64,000 nt of DNA from Chryseobacterium sp. MFBS3-17 (lineage in GTDB: Bacteria; Bacteroidota; Bacteroidia; Flavobacteriales; Weeksellaceae). Positions within the stretch are counted from its first letter, which is position 1, and each line of letters starts with the position of its first letter. Both the position numbers and the translations under genes were made by a program. Below the pieces are notes generated by a model that ran no database searches, was not told the DNA's origin, and saw only the letters and a list, made by a program, of their open reading frames with translations. Where the stretch lies: contig NZ_JAJEWK010000002.1 in assembly GCF_020687745.1 (NCBI RefSeq), forward strand, positions 186,001-250,000. Reading direction: 5' to 3'. Positions 1-9,392 of the stretch are shown piece after piece.

Positions 1-67
1 ATCAATTGCTGATCTGGTACAGGGAGTGGCGCCGCGCATTCCGTCTGAACTTGAAATGAAGAACTAA
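1..67 (+). CDS. metH: Homocysteine S-methyltransferase half of split methionine synthase, C-terminal end (partial)
   Basis: Only the last 21 codons are in the window, read in the frame starting at base 2 and ending at TAA 65-67. The peptide ends ADLVQGVAPRIPSELEMKN, which resembles the end of the homocysteine-binding domain of cobalamin-dependent methionine synthase, with its 'PR(I/V/L)P' sequence. The cobalamin half of the enzyme follows one gene downstream and lacks this domain, so the two would form a split MetH, an arrangement known in Bacteroidota. The homocysteine and zinc sites lie upstream of the window and cannot be checked. The identification rests on the short tail plus context. 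Confidence 0.6.
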   Translation, partial: SIADLVQGVAPRIPSELEMKN

Positions 68-74
68 TGGAATA

Positions 75-105
75 TTGTATAATTTTTGCATCATTTTTAT
101 TTTTG
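75..105 (+). promoter_or_regulatory. Candidate Bacteroidota promoter for the desaturase
   Basis: TTG at 75-77, a 20-base spacer and TATTTTTG at 98-105 fit the TTG - N17-23 - TAnnTTTG pattern of Flavobacteriia. The box lies 12 bases upstream of the ATG at 118. This suggests the desaturase has its own promoter and starts at 118 rather than at the ATG at 67. Confidence 0.5.
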
Positions 106-117
106 TTAAAATTTATG

Positions 118-1218
118 ATTGTGAAAAAACCTTCTTATCAGAAAATTCAGGAAGAAACAACGCTCTTTAATGAGCTGAGGAAAAGGGTGAATTCCCGTGT
201 AGAAGCTATTAATGACAACAGAGATTGGTCTGTACGGATCAAAGCCATTCTATTACCGCTGCTGTATTTCGGCTTCTACGCACTGGCAGTGTATTACCGG
301 TCAAATGCCTATTTGTACGTGGCCGGTTTCGTACTGATGGGTATTACACTGGTGCTGATTTATTTGAATCTCATTCATGAAGCCGCTCATAATAATATTT
401 TTAAAAATAAAAAATGGAATGAAGCAGTACTGAGCATCTTTGATTTTGTGGGAGCCAATTCCTATATCTGGAAAAAGAGGCATATTGTAAGCCATCATGC
501 ATATCCAAATGTTGACGGGTGGGACACGGATATAGAACAGAGCGGGGTGCTGAAGATTTATCCCCACGTAGAGGCAAAGGGTATTCAGAAAATACAGCAT
601 CGGATTTTCTTTCTCATTTATCCGTTGTATCTTTTTAACTGGATGTTCATCCGGGATTTCCGGGATTTTTTTGACCGGAACCGGATTATCCAGAAAACAC
701 AGGGGCAGATTCCCGTCACCGAGAAGGTGAAGATGGTTCTCTTCAAAGCGTTTTACTTTTTTTACCAGATCGTGGTTCCGGTCTTATTCTTCGGAGTATC
801 ATGGCAACTGGCGCTAGGGGCATGGTTTCTCCAGGTTGTAGTGGCCAGTGTTTTTGCGCTTTTTGTCCTTCTGCCGCTGCATCCGCTGCCGGAAAATGAT
901 TTTCCGCTGCTGGACGAGGAAAACGGCCTTCCCTACAGTTGGATTCGGCACCAGTTTGAGGTAACCAATGATTTGTCTAATAATAATTGGTTCATCCGCC
1001 ATATTCTGGGTGCATTCAATTTTCATGTCGCCCATCATCTGTTTCCTAATTACAGTTATGTTTACTATGATGAAATCACTGATGAGGTAAAAAAATTTGC
1101 AGCAGAGCATCATTTTAACTACAAACAGTTTCCCATTACGGTCGCACTGGGTAAGCATTATCAACTTTTGAAAACCAATGCCACTTCCATTCATGAAGTG
1201 ATGGAAGAAACAATGTAA
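118..1218 (+). CDS. Membrane fatty acid desaturase (acyl-lipid/acyl-CoA desaturase family)
   Basis: This is an integral membrane di-iron desaturase that would introduce a double bond into acyl chains of membrane lipids or acyl-CoA. Numbered from the ATG at 118 (366 aa), the three histidine boxes are HEAAH at 87-91, H-x3-HH at 122-127 and HVAHH at 303-307. Hydrophobic segments lie at about residues 45-87 and 195-250. An upstream ATG at 67 would add 17 residues, but those codons coincide with a promoter-like sequence (75-105), so 118 is preferred. The gene sits between the two halves of methionine synthase. The regiospecificity of the double bond cannot be read from the sequence. Confidence 0.85.
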   Translation: MVKKPSYQKIQEETTLFNELRKRVNSRVEAINDNRDWSVRIKAILLPLLYFGFYALAVYYRSNAYLYVAGFVLMGITLVLIYLNLIHEAAHNNIFKNKKWNEAVLSIFDFVGANSYIWKKRHIVSHHAYPNVDGWDTDIEQSGVLKIYPHVEAKGIQKIQHRIFFLIYPLYLFNWMFIRDFRDFFDRNRIIQKTQGQIPVTEKVKMVLFKAFYFFYQIVVPVLFFGVSWQLALGAWFLQVVVASVFALFVLLPLHPLPENDFPLLDEENGLPYSWIRHQFEVTNDLSNNNWFIRHILGAFNFHVAHHLFPNYSYVYYDEITDEVKKFAAEHHFNYKQFPITVALGKHYQLLKTNATSIHEVMEETM

Positions 1219-1281
1219 ATCTATTGAATATCAAGTATTTAATTTAATCCGGCAGTTTGCCGGGCAGGGAATCTTATTCTT

Positions 1282-3945
1282 ATGAAATATCTAAAACTTT
1301 CCGGTCTGGAGCCATTGGTCATCACTCCGGAATCTAATTTTATCAACGTGGGCGAAAGAACCAATGTTGCCGGATCCAGAAAATTTCTTCGGCTCATTAA
1401 AGAAGAAAGCTTTACAGAGGCACTGGAGATTGCCCGGCACCAGGTGGAAGGTGGTGCCCAGATTCTGGATGTGAATTTTGATGATGGCCTGCTGGACGGG
1501 AAATCCTGTATGGTGAAATTCCTGAATCTGATTGCTGCAGAACCCGACATTGCCAGAATTCCGGTCATGATTGACTCGTCCAAATGGGAAATCCTGGAAG
1601 CAGGATTGCAGGTGGTACAGGGAAAGTGTGTGGTGAATTCCATCAGCCTGAAAGAAGGTGAAGAGGAGTTTATCCGCCAGGCCAAATTAATCCGGCGCTA
1701 CGGAGCTGCTGTAGTGGTCATGGCATTTGATGAACACGGGCAGGCAGATAATGTGGAAAGAAGAATTGAGATTTCCCGCAGGTCTTATGATCTATTGGTT
1801 CATCATGTGAATTTTCCGGCACAGGATATTATTTTTGATCTGAATATTTTCCCCGTGGCTACAGGAATGGAAGAGCACCGCCGAAATGCGGTAGATTTTA
1901 TAGAAGCCACCCGCTGGGTCAGGGAAAATCTGCCCGGTGTATCTGTTTCGGGTGGTGTTTCCAATGTTTCTTTTTCCTTCCGTGGGAATGATCTGGTACG
2001 GGAGGCCATGCACTCGGTATTTTTGTATCATGCCATCCGTGCGGGCATGAACATGGGAATAGTAAATCCTGCATTGCTGGGAATCTATGATGATATACCA
2101 ACTGAGCTGCTGGAGCTGGTGGAAGATGTAATGCTGAACCGCCGTAGTGATTCCACAGAAAGATTATTAGCCTATTCTGAATCTCATCAAAAATCCAGAA
2201 AGCAGGTTGCAGAAGACCAGGTGTGGAGAAAGGAAGCTCTGCAAGCCAGAATCACCCAAGCCCTAGTGAAAGGTATAGACCGGTACATTCTAGAAGATGT
2301 GGAAGAAGCCAGGCTTCAAAGCTCAAGACCTTTAGATGTCATTGAAGTTTATCTGATGAATGGAATGGCGGTAGTAGGAGATCTTTTCGGAAGTGGTAAG
2401 ATGTTTTTGCCTCAGGTGGTAAAATCTGCCCGTGTCATGAAGAAAGCGGTCGCTTATCTGCAGCCGTTCATCGAAGCAGAGAAAGATACTGCGCGGCCAG
2501 CTAGTGGCAAGATTGTGATGGCTACCGTAAAAGGAGATGTGCACGACATTGGAAAGAATATTGTTTCTGTGGTACTGGGCTGTAATAATTATGAAATTGT
2601 GGATTTGGGAGTGATGGTTCCTGCCGAAAAAATAATTCAGACGGCTATAGATGAAAATGCGGACGCCATTGGGCTCAGCGGTCTCATTACGCCCAGTCTG
2701 GACGAAATGGTTCACGTGGCGGGCGAACTGCAGCGGCAGCAATTGCATATTCCGTTGCTCATTGGCGGTGCCACTACTTCCAGAGCGCATACGGCAGTGA
2801 AAATTGATCCGGCATATCCCGGTCCTGTAGTTCATGTAAATGATGCTTCGCGTGCGGTAGGGGTAGTGGGTGCACTGCTGGGCAGCCGGCGTGAAAGTTA
2901 CATCAGAGAAAACAAGGAAGGAAATGAGGATTTCCGGAAAAAATTTCTTCAAAGACAAACTGAAAAGGAATATATACCTCTGGCAGAGGCCCGCAGAAAA
3001 AAATTCAGGATTGACTGGACTAAGGAAGTGATTACACCGCCTTTGTACACCGGAGTACAGATTATCAGGGACCAGGACCTGGCAGCACTTACAGATTTTC
3101 TGGACTGGAGTCCTTTTTTCAGGAGCTGGGAACTCTATGGAAAATTCCCGGATATCCTGACTGATGAAATTGTAGGTGAGCAGGCCAGCGAGCTTTATGC
3201 TGAAGCACAAACCATGCTCCGGGAGATTATTGACAAAAAATTACTGAGTGCGAAAGCGGTATTCGGAATTTTCCCGGCCAATTCTGTAAACGATGACGAC
3301 ATAGAGGTTTATCATGAAGGAGGGGAGACCCTTGCCGTATTCCGCACATTGCGCCAGCAATTGAAGCGTTCTTCCGGTAAAGATTACCGTGCACTGGCCG
3401 ATTTTGTGGCACCTGCTGCAAATGGTGTCCGGGATTATATCGGTTGCTTTGCGGTGACCACCGGATTCGGGACAGATGAATTGGTTCGCAAATACAAAGA
3501 GGCTGATGATGATTATAATTCTATATTGGCAAAAGCACTGTCTGACAGGTTAGCTGAAGCCTTTGCTGAGTATCTGCACCATAAGGTCCGCACGGAATTC
3601 TGGGGGTACTCGGCGGATGAAAATCTGGATAATGAAGCCCTGATTGCCGAAGAATATTCCGGAATACGCCCGGCACCGGGCTACCCGGCATGCCCTGATC
3701 ATCTGGAAAAACAGACCATCTGGAGTTTGCTGAATGTAAAGGAACATATAGGACTGGAACTCACAGAAAGTCTGGCTATGTTTCCCACTGCTGCAGTTTC
3801 GGGATATTATTTTGCCAGTCCGCATTCGAAATATTTTGGTGTCGGAAAAATAAGTGAAGATCAGCTGGCAGATTATGCCGCTAGAAAAAATATGGATCTG
3901 GCTGAAGCCCGGAAGTGGCTGAGGCCTGTTTTAGCAGAAGTTTAA
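1282..3945 (+). CDS. metH: Methionine synthase, cobalamin-dependent half (pterin, B12 and activation domains)
   Basis: This protein transfers the methyl group from 5-methyltetrahydrofolate via cobalamin to homocysteine. The 887 aa begin directly with the pterin-binding domain (residues 1-290; [10 protein letters not shown] near 23-32). A B12 cap (about 300-395) and a B12 domain follow, with G418-D-V-H421-D-I-G, where H421 is the lower axial cobalt ligand. The reactivation domain (about 570-887) carries the AdoMet-contact motif [12 protein letters not shown] at 796-807. The N-terminal homocysteine domain of the roughly 1200-residue E. coli enzyme is missing and is supplied by the gene ending at base 67. 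A short hairpin (CCGGCA-GTT-TGCCGG, 1249-1263) precedes the start. metF follows directly. Confidence 0.95.
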   Translation: MKYLKLSGLEPLVITPESNFINVGERTNVAGSRKFLRLIKEESFTEALEIARHQVEGGAQILDVNFDDGLLDGKSCMVKFLNLIAAEPDIARIPVMIDSSKWEILEAGLQVVQGKCVVNSISLKEGEEEFIRQAKLIRRYGAAVVVMAFDEHGQADNVERRIEISRRSYDLLVHHVNFPAQDIIFDLNIFPVATGMEEHRRNAVDFIEATRWVRENLPGVSVSGGVSNVSFSFRGNDLVREAMHSVFLYHAIRAGMNMGIVNPALLGIYDDIPTELLELVEDVMLNRRSDSTERLLAYSESHQKSRKQVAEDQVWRKEALQARITQALVKGIDRYILEDVEEARLQSSRPLDVIEVYLMNGMAVVGDLFGSGKMFLPQVVKSARVMKKAVAYLQPFIEAEKDTARPASGKIVMATVKGDVHDIGKNIVSVVLGCNNYEIVDLGVMVPAEKIIQTAIDENADAIGLSGLITPSLDEMVHVAGELQRQQLHIPLLIGGATTSRAHTAVKIDPAYPGPVVHVNDASRAVGVVGALLGSRRESYIRENKEGNEDFRKKFLQRQTEKEYIPLAEARRKKFRIDWTKEVITPPLYTGVQIIRDQDLAALTDFLDWSPFFRSWELYGKFPDILTDEIVGEQASELYAEAQTMLREIIDKKLLSAKAVFGIFPANSVNDDDIEVYHEGGETLAVFRTLRQQLKRSSGKDYRALADFVAPAANGVRDYIGCFAVTTGFGTDELVRKYKEADDDYNSILAKALSDRLAEAFAEYLHHKVRTEFWGYSADENLDNEALIAEEYSGIRPAPGYPACPDHLEKQTIWSLLNVKEHIGLELTESLAMFPTAAVSGYYFASPHSKYFGVGKISEDQLADYAARKNMDLAEARKWLRPVLAEV

Positions 3946-3984
3946 TTGTTTTATATCACTACCAATATTTGTCACCGTTTCAAA

Positions 3985-4941
3985 ATGAAAATCACAGAAC
4001 ATATCGCCAGTTCCGCCGGGAAAACTCTCTTTTCCTTTGAAATCCTGCCTCCGCTGAAAGGACAGAATATTCAGTCAATTTTTGATGCCATCGATCCGCT
4101 CATGGACTTTAATCCGGCTTTTATAGATGTGACCTATCACCGGGAAGAATATGAATATATGGAGCGTGAAAATGGTCTGCTGGAAAAGCGTATCGTGCGG
4201 AAAAGACCCGGGACAGTGGGTATTTGTGCCGCAATACAGAATAAGTATAAAGCAGATGCAGTGCCACACATTCTGTGCGGCGGATTCAACAGCGAGGATA
4301 CTGAGAATTTCCTCATTGATCTGGATTTTCTGGGAATTGATAATGTAGTGGCGCTGCGCGGTGATGCAGTGAAGTCTGAACTTTACTTTCGTGCAGAAAA
4401 AAACGGCCATGCGTATGCACGTGATCTCGTTCGGCAGATTGCCGCCATGAACCGGGGCGTTTATCTGGACGAAGATTCAGAATATTGCAGTGCTACGAAT
4501 TTTTGCGTTGGCGTGGCAGGTTATCCTGAAAAACATATGGAGGCCGCCAGTTTTAGTCAGGATATTCATCATCTGAAAAAGAAAGTGGAAGCGGGTGCAG
4601 ATTACATCATTACCCAGATGTTTTTTGACAATCAAAAATTTTTTGACTTTGTCAAAGTTTGCAGAGCAGAAGGAATTACCATCCCCATTATTCCCGGCAT
4701 CAAGCCTCTGGTAGCCCAGAGCCAGCTCAGTACCATTCCGCACCGTTTTAAAGTAGATATTCCCAATGACCTGGTTCTGGAAGTGGCCAGGGCTAGAAAT
4801 AATTCCGCTGTCCGTGAGATCGGCGTAGAATGGGCCATCAGTCAGTGTCGTGAACTGGTAGAATTCGGTGTGCCGATTCTGCATTTTTATTCCATGGGAA
4901 AAAGTACACACGTAAAAAAAGTGGCCGCAGAAATTTTCTGA
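3985..4941 (+). CDS. metF: 5,10-Methylenetetrahydrofolate reductase (MetF)
   Basis: This FAD-dependent reductase makes 5-methyltetrahydrofolate, the methyl donor for the methionine synthase encoded just upstream. From the ATG at 3985 it is 318 aa and starts MKITEHIASS, with the family's FEILPP near the N-terminus. It also has the ITQMFFDN segment and the IPGIKPL loop typical of MetF. A TTG at 3946 is in frame and abuts the metH stop, but it would add an atypical 13-residue leader, so ATG is preferred. The 39-base spacing from metH suggests co-transcription for the methyl cycle. Confidence 0.93.
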   Translation: MKITEHIASSAGKTLFSFEILPPLKGQNIQSIFDAIDPLMDFNPAFIDVTYHREEYEYMERENGLLEKRIVRKRPGTVGICAAIQNKYKADAVPHILCGGFNSEDTENFLIDLDFLGIDNVVALRGDAVKSELYFRAEKNGHAYARDLVRQIAAMNRGVYLDEDSEYCSATNFCVGVAGYPEKHMEAASFSQDIHHLKKKVEAGADYIITQMFFDNQKFFDFVKVCRAEGITIPIIPGIKPLVAQSQLSTIPHRFKVDIPNDLVLEVARARNNSAVREIGVEWAISQCRELVEFGVPILHFYSMGKSTHVKKVAAEIF

Positions 4942-4958
4942 TGGCCACCGTGGTTTTT
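4921..4958 (+). terminator. Possible terminator overlapping the end of metF
   Basis: GTGGCC (4921-4926) pairs with GGCCAC (4943-4948), and the inner CAGAAA/TTTCTG also pairs. A T-run follows at 4954-4958. The stem overlaps the metF stop codon and lies between convergent genes. Confidence 0.4.
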
Positions 4959-4967
4959 AAGTATAAT

Positions 4968-5615
4968 TTATAGATTCAGAAATCGTAAAATTTTGTTCAG
5001 ATCGTTTTTGTCATTCAGTTTTATTCTGTTTTCTTTCATGTACTTCTGTAATTGCTCTTTGCGTTGCGGAAACATACTGATGAATTCTTTTTGATTTTTG
5101 GGTACGGGAGTCAGTTGTCCGTTTATCTCCACGAAGAAATCTGGGGGAGTACTGATGAATTTTGCAGGTTTGTCTTCTTGATAACCGCTTGTTGCCCGTT
5201 GAAATTTCTGAAATTTTACGGTAGGTTTCAGGTATCCGCTGACGTTCCGCCCTTCGTGAAACTTTATATAATAAGTGTTGTTGATTAGGTCTATTTGCTC
5301 ACCATTGTGGCTGAATTTAAAACTTTTGTAGAGTTCTTCCCTCGGTACTACCATTATCTTTTCATCCCGTATGAACTCCAGATTATCGTGCAGGATATTA
5401 TACCGAACGGGTAAAAATTCTTCGGTTCCAACCAGTTTCGCCGGGTTGAATTTTGAGTCGTAGTATGGTGAACCTTCTATGTCTGCAATGTTTTCCTGAA
5501 AAACAGACTTGAACCAGTTGTCTTCCATTACTTTATGTGTGGAAAGATTGATGTCATATTGCGCAGATGCCATCATTACAAATATGGCAAATATTGCTGT
5601 AAATATTTTTTTCAT
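4968..5615 (-). CDS. Secreted protein of unknown function
   Basis: A 215-residue protein with a clear Sec signal peptide (MKKIFTAIFAIFVMMASAQ, cleaved near residue 18). The mature part has no family that I recognise. It is rich in charged and aromatic residues with predicted beta segments in the middle and a short basic helix near the C-terminus (KEQLQKYMKENRIKLN). It lies convergent to metF and downstream of the GNAT-like gene, with an AT-rich gap of 63 bases before that gene's stop. It is likely periplasmic or surface-exposed. No T9SS sorting domain or lipobox is visible. Confidence 0.7.
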   Translation of the reverse strand: MKKIFTAIFAIFVMMASAQYDINLSTHKVMEDNWFKSVFQENIADIEGSPYYDSKFNPAKLVGTEEFLPVRYNILHDNLEFIRDEKIMVVPREELYKSFKFSHNGEQIDLINNTYYIKFHEGRNVSGYLKPTVKFQKFQRATSGYQEDKPAKFISTPPDFFVEINGQLTPVPKNQKEFISMFPQRKEQLQKYMKENRIKLNDKNDLNKILRFLNL

Positions 5616-5678
5616 GATATCTTGGTGTTAAAATATATGGCGAAGTTAATTATTTTTTTAATATGTTATTATATTGCT

Positions 5679-6854
5679 CTATAACAAAGGATGTCTTTCA
5701 AAAGGTTTGTTCCGGTCAAAAAGATACCGGAATGTTGCAAGTTTGCGGGTCACTGTAGTATCCAGATTTTCGGCTATTTTCATCATTTTGGGATTGAAAT
5801 CGCCAATCCACTGCAGTTCCGTCGTTCTGAAATCGGTATGCTTACGCAAATGCTGGGTTCCCTCCCAGATCATATAACCCTCAATGCCCGTTTTCTGCCA
5901 TTCCGGAACTACCCCGAAAACAATGCCCACCATTTTGGAGTTCTTCTTAAATCTTTTTACCCACAGAAATTGAAGTTTCTGCAGAAGTCCCATTTTTCCG
6001 CCTAGGTACTTGAACCACTGATTCAGATCCGGAATATTCATCCACATGGCAATGGGTTTCTCGTTTTCGTACACGAACCATGAAATATGTTCATTGATAA
6101 TTGGTTTCATACTGCGGAACATTTTCAGTGTTTTGGCGTACTCCATTTCCTTTCCGCCACCATGGGAGGCCCAGGCTTTATTGTAAACCTCTGTGAAATC
6201 TGCGGCAAATTTTTCCAGCTGATTTTTCTTTAAAGGCTTTGCAGAAATAGCGGAATTACGTTTATGACGGGAATGCATCAGCGTGAATACACGGGAAACT
6301 TCAGCATGAACCGGCCGGCTGTAGCACAACTGGTTGAAATAAATTCTGAATCCATAATTCTCAAAAAGCTCACGGTAATACGGTGGGTTATAGTTCATTC
6401 CGTATAATGGTTCTTCAAATCCTTCAATAAGAAGCCCCCAGAATTTATCCCGCTCACCAAAATTAATGGAACCGTCCATGGCTTCCATGCCTTTTTCCTG
6501 AAGCCATTTTTTACAATGGTCAAAAATAAAATTGGCGGTCTGTTGGTCATTGATGCAATCAAAAAAACCAATTCCCCCCGTAGGCTGTTCCATTTTGTAT
6601 TTTCCATTTACGAAAACGGCTACCTTGCCTACCGTGGTTCCGTGTTCGTTCCTGAAAATAAACCGCTCACAACTGCCGGTTCTAAAGAGTTTGTTTTTTT
6701 CTTTGTCAAAAACGGCCTCCACATCCTGATCCAGCGGGCGTATATAGTTTTGGTCATTACGGTACAACAGGGAGGGGAAATCCAGAAACTCTTTTCTCAG
6801 AGCATCACTTTCCACGGGTATCACTTGCAGCATGGGTTTCTTTTTGGCATTCAT
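5679..6854 (-). CDS. GNAT-like N-acyltransferase family protein (conserved, uncharacterised)
   Basis: A 391-residue cytoplasmic protein from the ATG at 6854 (MNAKKKPMLQVIPVESDALR); an in-frame TTG at 6971 is an unlikely start. The segment FIRPLDQDVEAVFD and the GKVAVFVNGKY strand match a two-lobed GNAT-fold family common in Flavobacteriia, whose members begin with an 'F..FP..LY..D.NYI.PL' motif. These homologues are sometimes labelled 'GTP cyclohydrolase' in databases. The sequence shows no cyclohydrolase zinc motif, and the real folE is divergently encoded next door. The substrate is unknown. Confidence 0.6.
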   Translation of the reverse strand: MNAKKKPMLQVIPVESDALRKEFLDFPSLLYRNDQNYIRPLDQDVEAVFDKEKNKLFRTGSCERFIFRNEHGTTVGKVAVFVNGKYKMEQPTGGIGFFDCINDQQTANFIFDHCKKWLQEKGMEAMDGSINFGERDKFWGLLIEGFEEPLYGMNYNPPYYRELFENYGFRIYFNQLCYSRPVHAEVSRVFTLMHSRHKRNSAISAKPLKKNQLEKFAADFTEVYNKAWASHGGGKEMEYAKTLKMFRSMKPIINEHISWFVYENEKPIAMWMNIPDLNQWFKYLGGKMGLLQKLQFLWVKRFKKNSKMVGIVFGVVPEWQKTGIEGYMIWEGTQHLRKHTDFRTTELQWIGDFNPKMMKIAENLDTTVTRKLATFRYLFDRNKPFERHPLL

Positions 6855-7027
6855 CTTTTCCGGCGAAAGTGTTGCATGCCGGAAAATATGTTGCAAAATA
6901 AACAAAAAATATGGTTCTGCACTTTTGCAGCGATATTTTTTTATGCAGATGATTCTGTGAGGGTTAATCACTCTTGTTTTCGGGTGCAGAACGGCTTTTT
7001 ATCTGCCGGAATTCCATATTAAATCCT

Positions 7028-7035
7028 TAATTTTG
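7028..7035 (+). promoter_or_regulatory. -7 promoter box (TAATTTTG) for folE
   Basis: TAATTTTG matches TAnnTTTG exactly and lies 17 bases upstream of the folE ATG. No convincing -33 TTTG was found at the usual distance. Confidence 0.4.
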
Positions 7036-7052
7036 CAAGAGTAATTAAGATT

Positions 7053-7718
7053 ATGAACGATTTTTTTGATAACGATGACGACGTTTTTACGGGGAAGGAG
7101 CATACCCCAATCCGCGCGGATGCTTTTGACAAGTCTCCGGCAGAGAAAATAGAAATCATCCGAAGGCATTTTCATCAAATCATGGAAACCCTCGGTCTGG
7201 ATATGACTGATGACTCCCTGAAGGATTCTCCGAACCGTGTGGCTAAAATGTATGTAAACGAAATTTTCGGAGGCTTACTCCCGGAAAATAAGCCGGGAAT
7301 ATCCACTTTTTCCAATAAATACAAATACCGGCAGATGCTGGTAGAAAAGGACATTACGGTGTATTCGTTCTGTGAACATCACTTTTTACCGATCATTGGG
7401 AAAGCTCATGTGGCGTACATCTCAAACGGTGAGGTAATCGGGCTGTCCAAGATTAACCGTATTGTAGATTACTATTCCAAAAGGCCTCAGGTACAGGAAC
7501 GCCTTACCATGCAGATTGTGGATGCGCTGAAGGAAGCGCTGGGTACCAAAGATGTGGCCTGTATCATTGATGCCAAACATCTTTGCGTAAATTGTCGCGG
7601 AATTAAGGATACGGCAAGCTCTACCATTACCGCAGAACTCAGCGGAATCTTCCGTACCAATCCCATTACCCGCCAGGAGTTTCTGCATTACGTAGGCAGT
7701 CATCCGCGGTTAGATTAA
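7053..7718 (+). CDS. folE: GTP cyclohydrolase I
   Basis: This enzyme converts GTP to 7,8-dihydroneopterin triphosphate, the first step of folate and pterin synthesis. It is 221 aa. The zinc ligands of the family are visible as C107 and H110 in the FCEHHFLP motif and C178 in AKHLCVNCRG. The GLSKINRIV segment and the C-terminal LSGIF are also typical. An acidic N-terminal extension of about 30 residues (FDNDDDVF) precedes the core, which starts near KSPAEKIE. cysS follows 55 bases downstream and may be co-transcribed. Folate supply links it functionally to metF and metH earlier in the window. Confidence 0.97.
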   Translation: MNDFFDNDDDVFTGKEHTPIRADAFDKSPAEKIEIIRRHFHQIMETLGLDMTDDSLKDSPNRVAKMYVNEIFGGLLPENKPGISTFSNKYKYRQMLVEKDITVYSFCEHHFLPIIGKAHVAYISNGEVIGLSKINRIVDYYSKRPQVQERLTMQIVDALKEALGTKDVACIIDAKHLCVNCRGIKDTASSTITAELSGIFRTNPITRQEFLHYVGSHPRLD

Positions 7719-7773
7719 ACTCCGGAGGAAAGAAAATAGAGCGGAAAATCAGCAATAATTAAACAGAATACGG

Positions 7774-9237
7774 ATGCAACTCAAAATATACAATTCACTT
7801 AGCGGCGAAAAAGAAATCTTTAAACCTATACTGGAGGGCACTGCAGGGATGTATGTCTGCGGACCCACCGTGTACAGTAATGTGCACCTGGGAAATGTGC
7901 GCACCTTCATGTCATTTGATTTTATCTACCGGTCGCTGGTTCATCTGGATTATAAAGTGCGGTATGTGAGAAATATTACAGATGCCGGGCACCTTACCGA
8001 TGACGGAGATGTAGACAATGACCGCTTTGTAAAACAGTCAAGGCTGGAGAAACTGGAGCCTATGGAAATTGTACAGAAATATACGGTGGATTTTCATAAG
8101 GTACTGGATGCATTTAACCTCCTGCCACCTACCATAGAGCCTACCGCAACCGGGCATATTTTGGAGCAGATTGAACTCACGCAGAAATTAATTGAAAAAG
8201 GTTTTGCCTATGAAAGCAATGGCTCCGTATATTTTGATGTACTGGAATACAATAAACAAGGCCTGAACTACGGTGAATTATCCAGAAGAAATATAGAAGA
8301 ACTTTTTGCCAATACCCGTGATCTGGACGGACAGCATGAAAAGAAAAATCCTCAGGATTTTGCCTTGTGGAAAGCAGCTTCACCGGCACATATTATGCGC
8401 TGGAATTCGCCGTGGGGTGAGGGTTTCCCGGGATGGCACCTGGAATGTACTGCGATGTCTACTAAATATCTGGGAGATAATTTTGATATCCACGGTGGTG
8501 GCATGGACCTTAAGTTCCCGCATCATGAATGTGAAGTAGCACAGGGTAAAGCGTGTAATGACGTAGCGCCGGTAAATTACTGGATGCATGCCAATATGCT
8601 CACCATGAACGGACAGCGTATGAGTAAATCTACAGGAAATTATATACTCCCCATGCAATTGGTATCCGGCCAGAATGATTTCTTCGAAAAACCCTTCCAC
8701 CCGGCCATTGTGAGGTTTAATTTCATGCAGGCGCACTACCGCAGTGTGCTGGATATCTCTAATGAAGCCATGATGGCCAGTGAAAAAGGATATCACCGGC
8801 TCATGGATGCCATGAAAATTCTGGCAGAATATACTACAGAAAGCACGGAGTCAGACTGGGATGTGGCGCTGTGGAAAGAAAAATGCTATGAAGCACTTAC
8901 AGATGATTTCAATTCACCGGTGCTTATTGCTCACTTATTTGAGGCGGTAAACTTTATCTTTAAATTGAAAGATGGCAAAGCCTCCGTTTCGGTTTCTGAT
9001 CTGGATGAATTGCAGAAGCTGATGGATGCTTTTGTTTTTGAGGTGCTGGGACTTCAGAACATTGAGGAAAATAATAATGAAAAACTGGACGAGACGCTGC
9101 AGGTACTCATCGAACTGAGAGCGCAGGCCAAAAAAGCCAAAAACTTTGAATTATCTGACCAGATCCGGGACCGTTTGCTGGAAAAAGGCATACAACTGAA
9201 AGACGGTCGGGAGGGTACTACCTATTCTCTTATTTAA
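7774..9237 (+). CDS. cysS: Cysteine--tRNA ligase
   Basis: A class I aminoacyl-tRNA synthetase that charges tRNA-Cys. The 487 residues include the HIGH-type motif HLGN at 38-41 and the KMSKS loop RMSKS at 282-286. The zinc site that recognises cysteine comprises C29, C225, H250 and E254. The C-terminal anticodon-binding part includes the characteristic [20 protein letters not shown] helix. The length is normal for the family and nothing is unusual. A strong terminator follows at 9261. Confidence 0.97.
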   Translation: MQLKIYNSLSGEKEIFKPILEGTAGMYVCGPTVYSNVHLGNVRTFMSFDFIYRSLVHLDYKVRYVRNITDAGHLTDDGDVDNDRFVKQSRLEKLEPMEIVQKYTVDFHKVLDAFNLLPPTIEPTATGHILEQIELTQKLIEKGFAYESNGSVYFDVLEYNKQGLNYGELSRRNIEELFANTRDLDGQHEKKNPQDFALWKAASPAHIMRWNSPWGEGFPGWHLECTAMSTKYLGDNFDIHGGGMDLKFPHHECEVAQGKACNDVAPVNYWMHANMLTMNGQRMSKSTGNYILPMQLVSGQNDFFEKPFHPAIVRFNFMQAHYRSVLDISNEAMMASEKGYHRLMDAMKILAEYTTESTESDWDVALWKEKCYEALTDDFNSPVLIAHLFEAVNFIFKLKDGKASVSVSDLDELQKLMDAFVFEVLGLQNIEENNNEKLDETLQVLIELRAQAKKAKNFELSDQIRDRLLEKGIQLKDGREGTTYSLI

Positions 9238-9260
9238 TACGCTGCATTTTCATCAGCATA

Positions 9261-9288
9261 CCCCTTTCCGCAGCCGGAAAGGGGTTTT
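9261..9288 (+). terminator. Rho-independent terminator after cysS
   Basis: CCCCTTTCCG (9261-9270) pairs perfectly with CGGAAAGGGG (9275-9284) around a four-base loop, followed by TTTTGTTTTA. Confidence 0.85.
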
Positions 9289-9335
9289 GTTTTATATAGA
9301 AAGGTTTAGTTGTAGAATTACAGGTGCGAATTTCG

Positions 9336-9364
9336 TTGAGTTATGCTGAAAATCACTAACTTAG
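9336..9364 (+). promoter_or_regulatory. Candidate promoter for the T9SS-secreted protein
   Basis: TTG at 9336-9338, an 18-base spacer and TAACTTAG at 9357-9364 (one mismatch to TAnnTTTG). The ATG follows 28 bases later. Confidence 0.35.
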
Positions 9365-9392
9365 TGTCACCAAATCTATAAATTATACACCC

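Noticed and set aside
2332-3210. 292-codon antisense frame inside metH
   Set aside because: The opposite strand has an intact methionine synthase with all domain motifs. The antisense translation has no recognisable features.
1-3945. Methionine synthase as a frameshifted or interrupted gene
   Set aside because: The break is exactly at a domain border with clean stops and starts, and the desaturase between the halves is intact, which fits a genuine split enzyme.
3946-3984. TTG start extending MetF by 13 residues to abut the metH stop
   Set aside because: The added residues do not resemble MetF and a good ATG lies at 3985. The same reasoning removes the TTG extension of the glucanotransferase at 10818.
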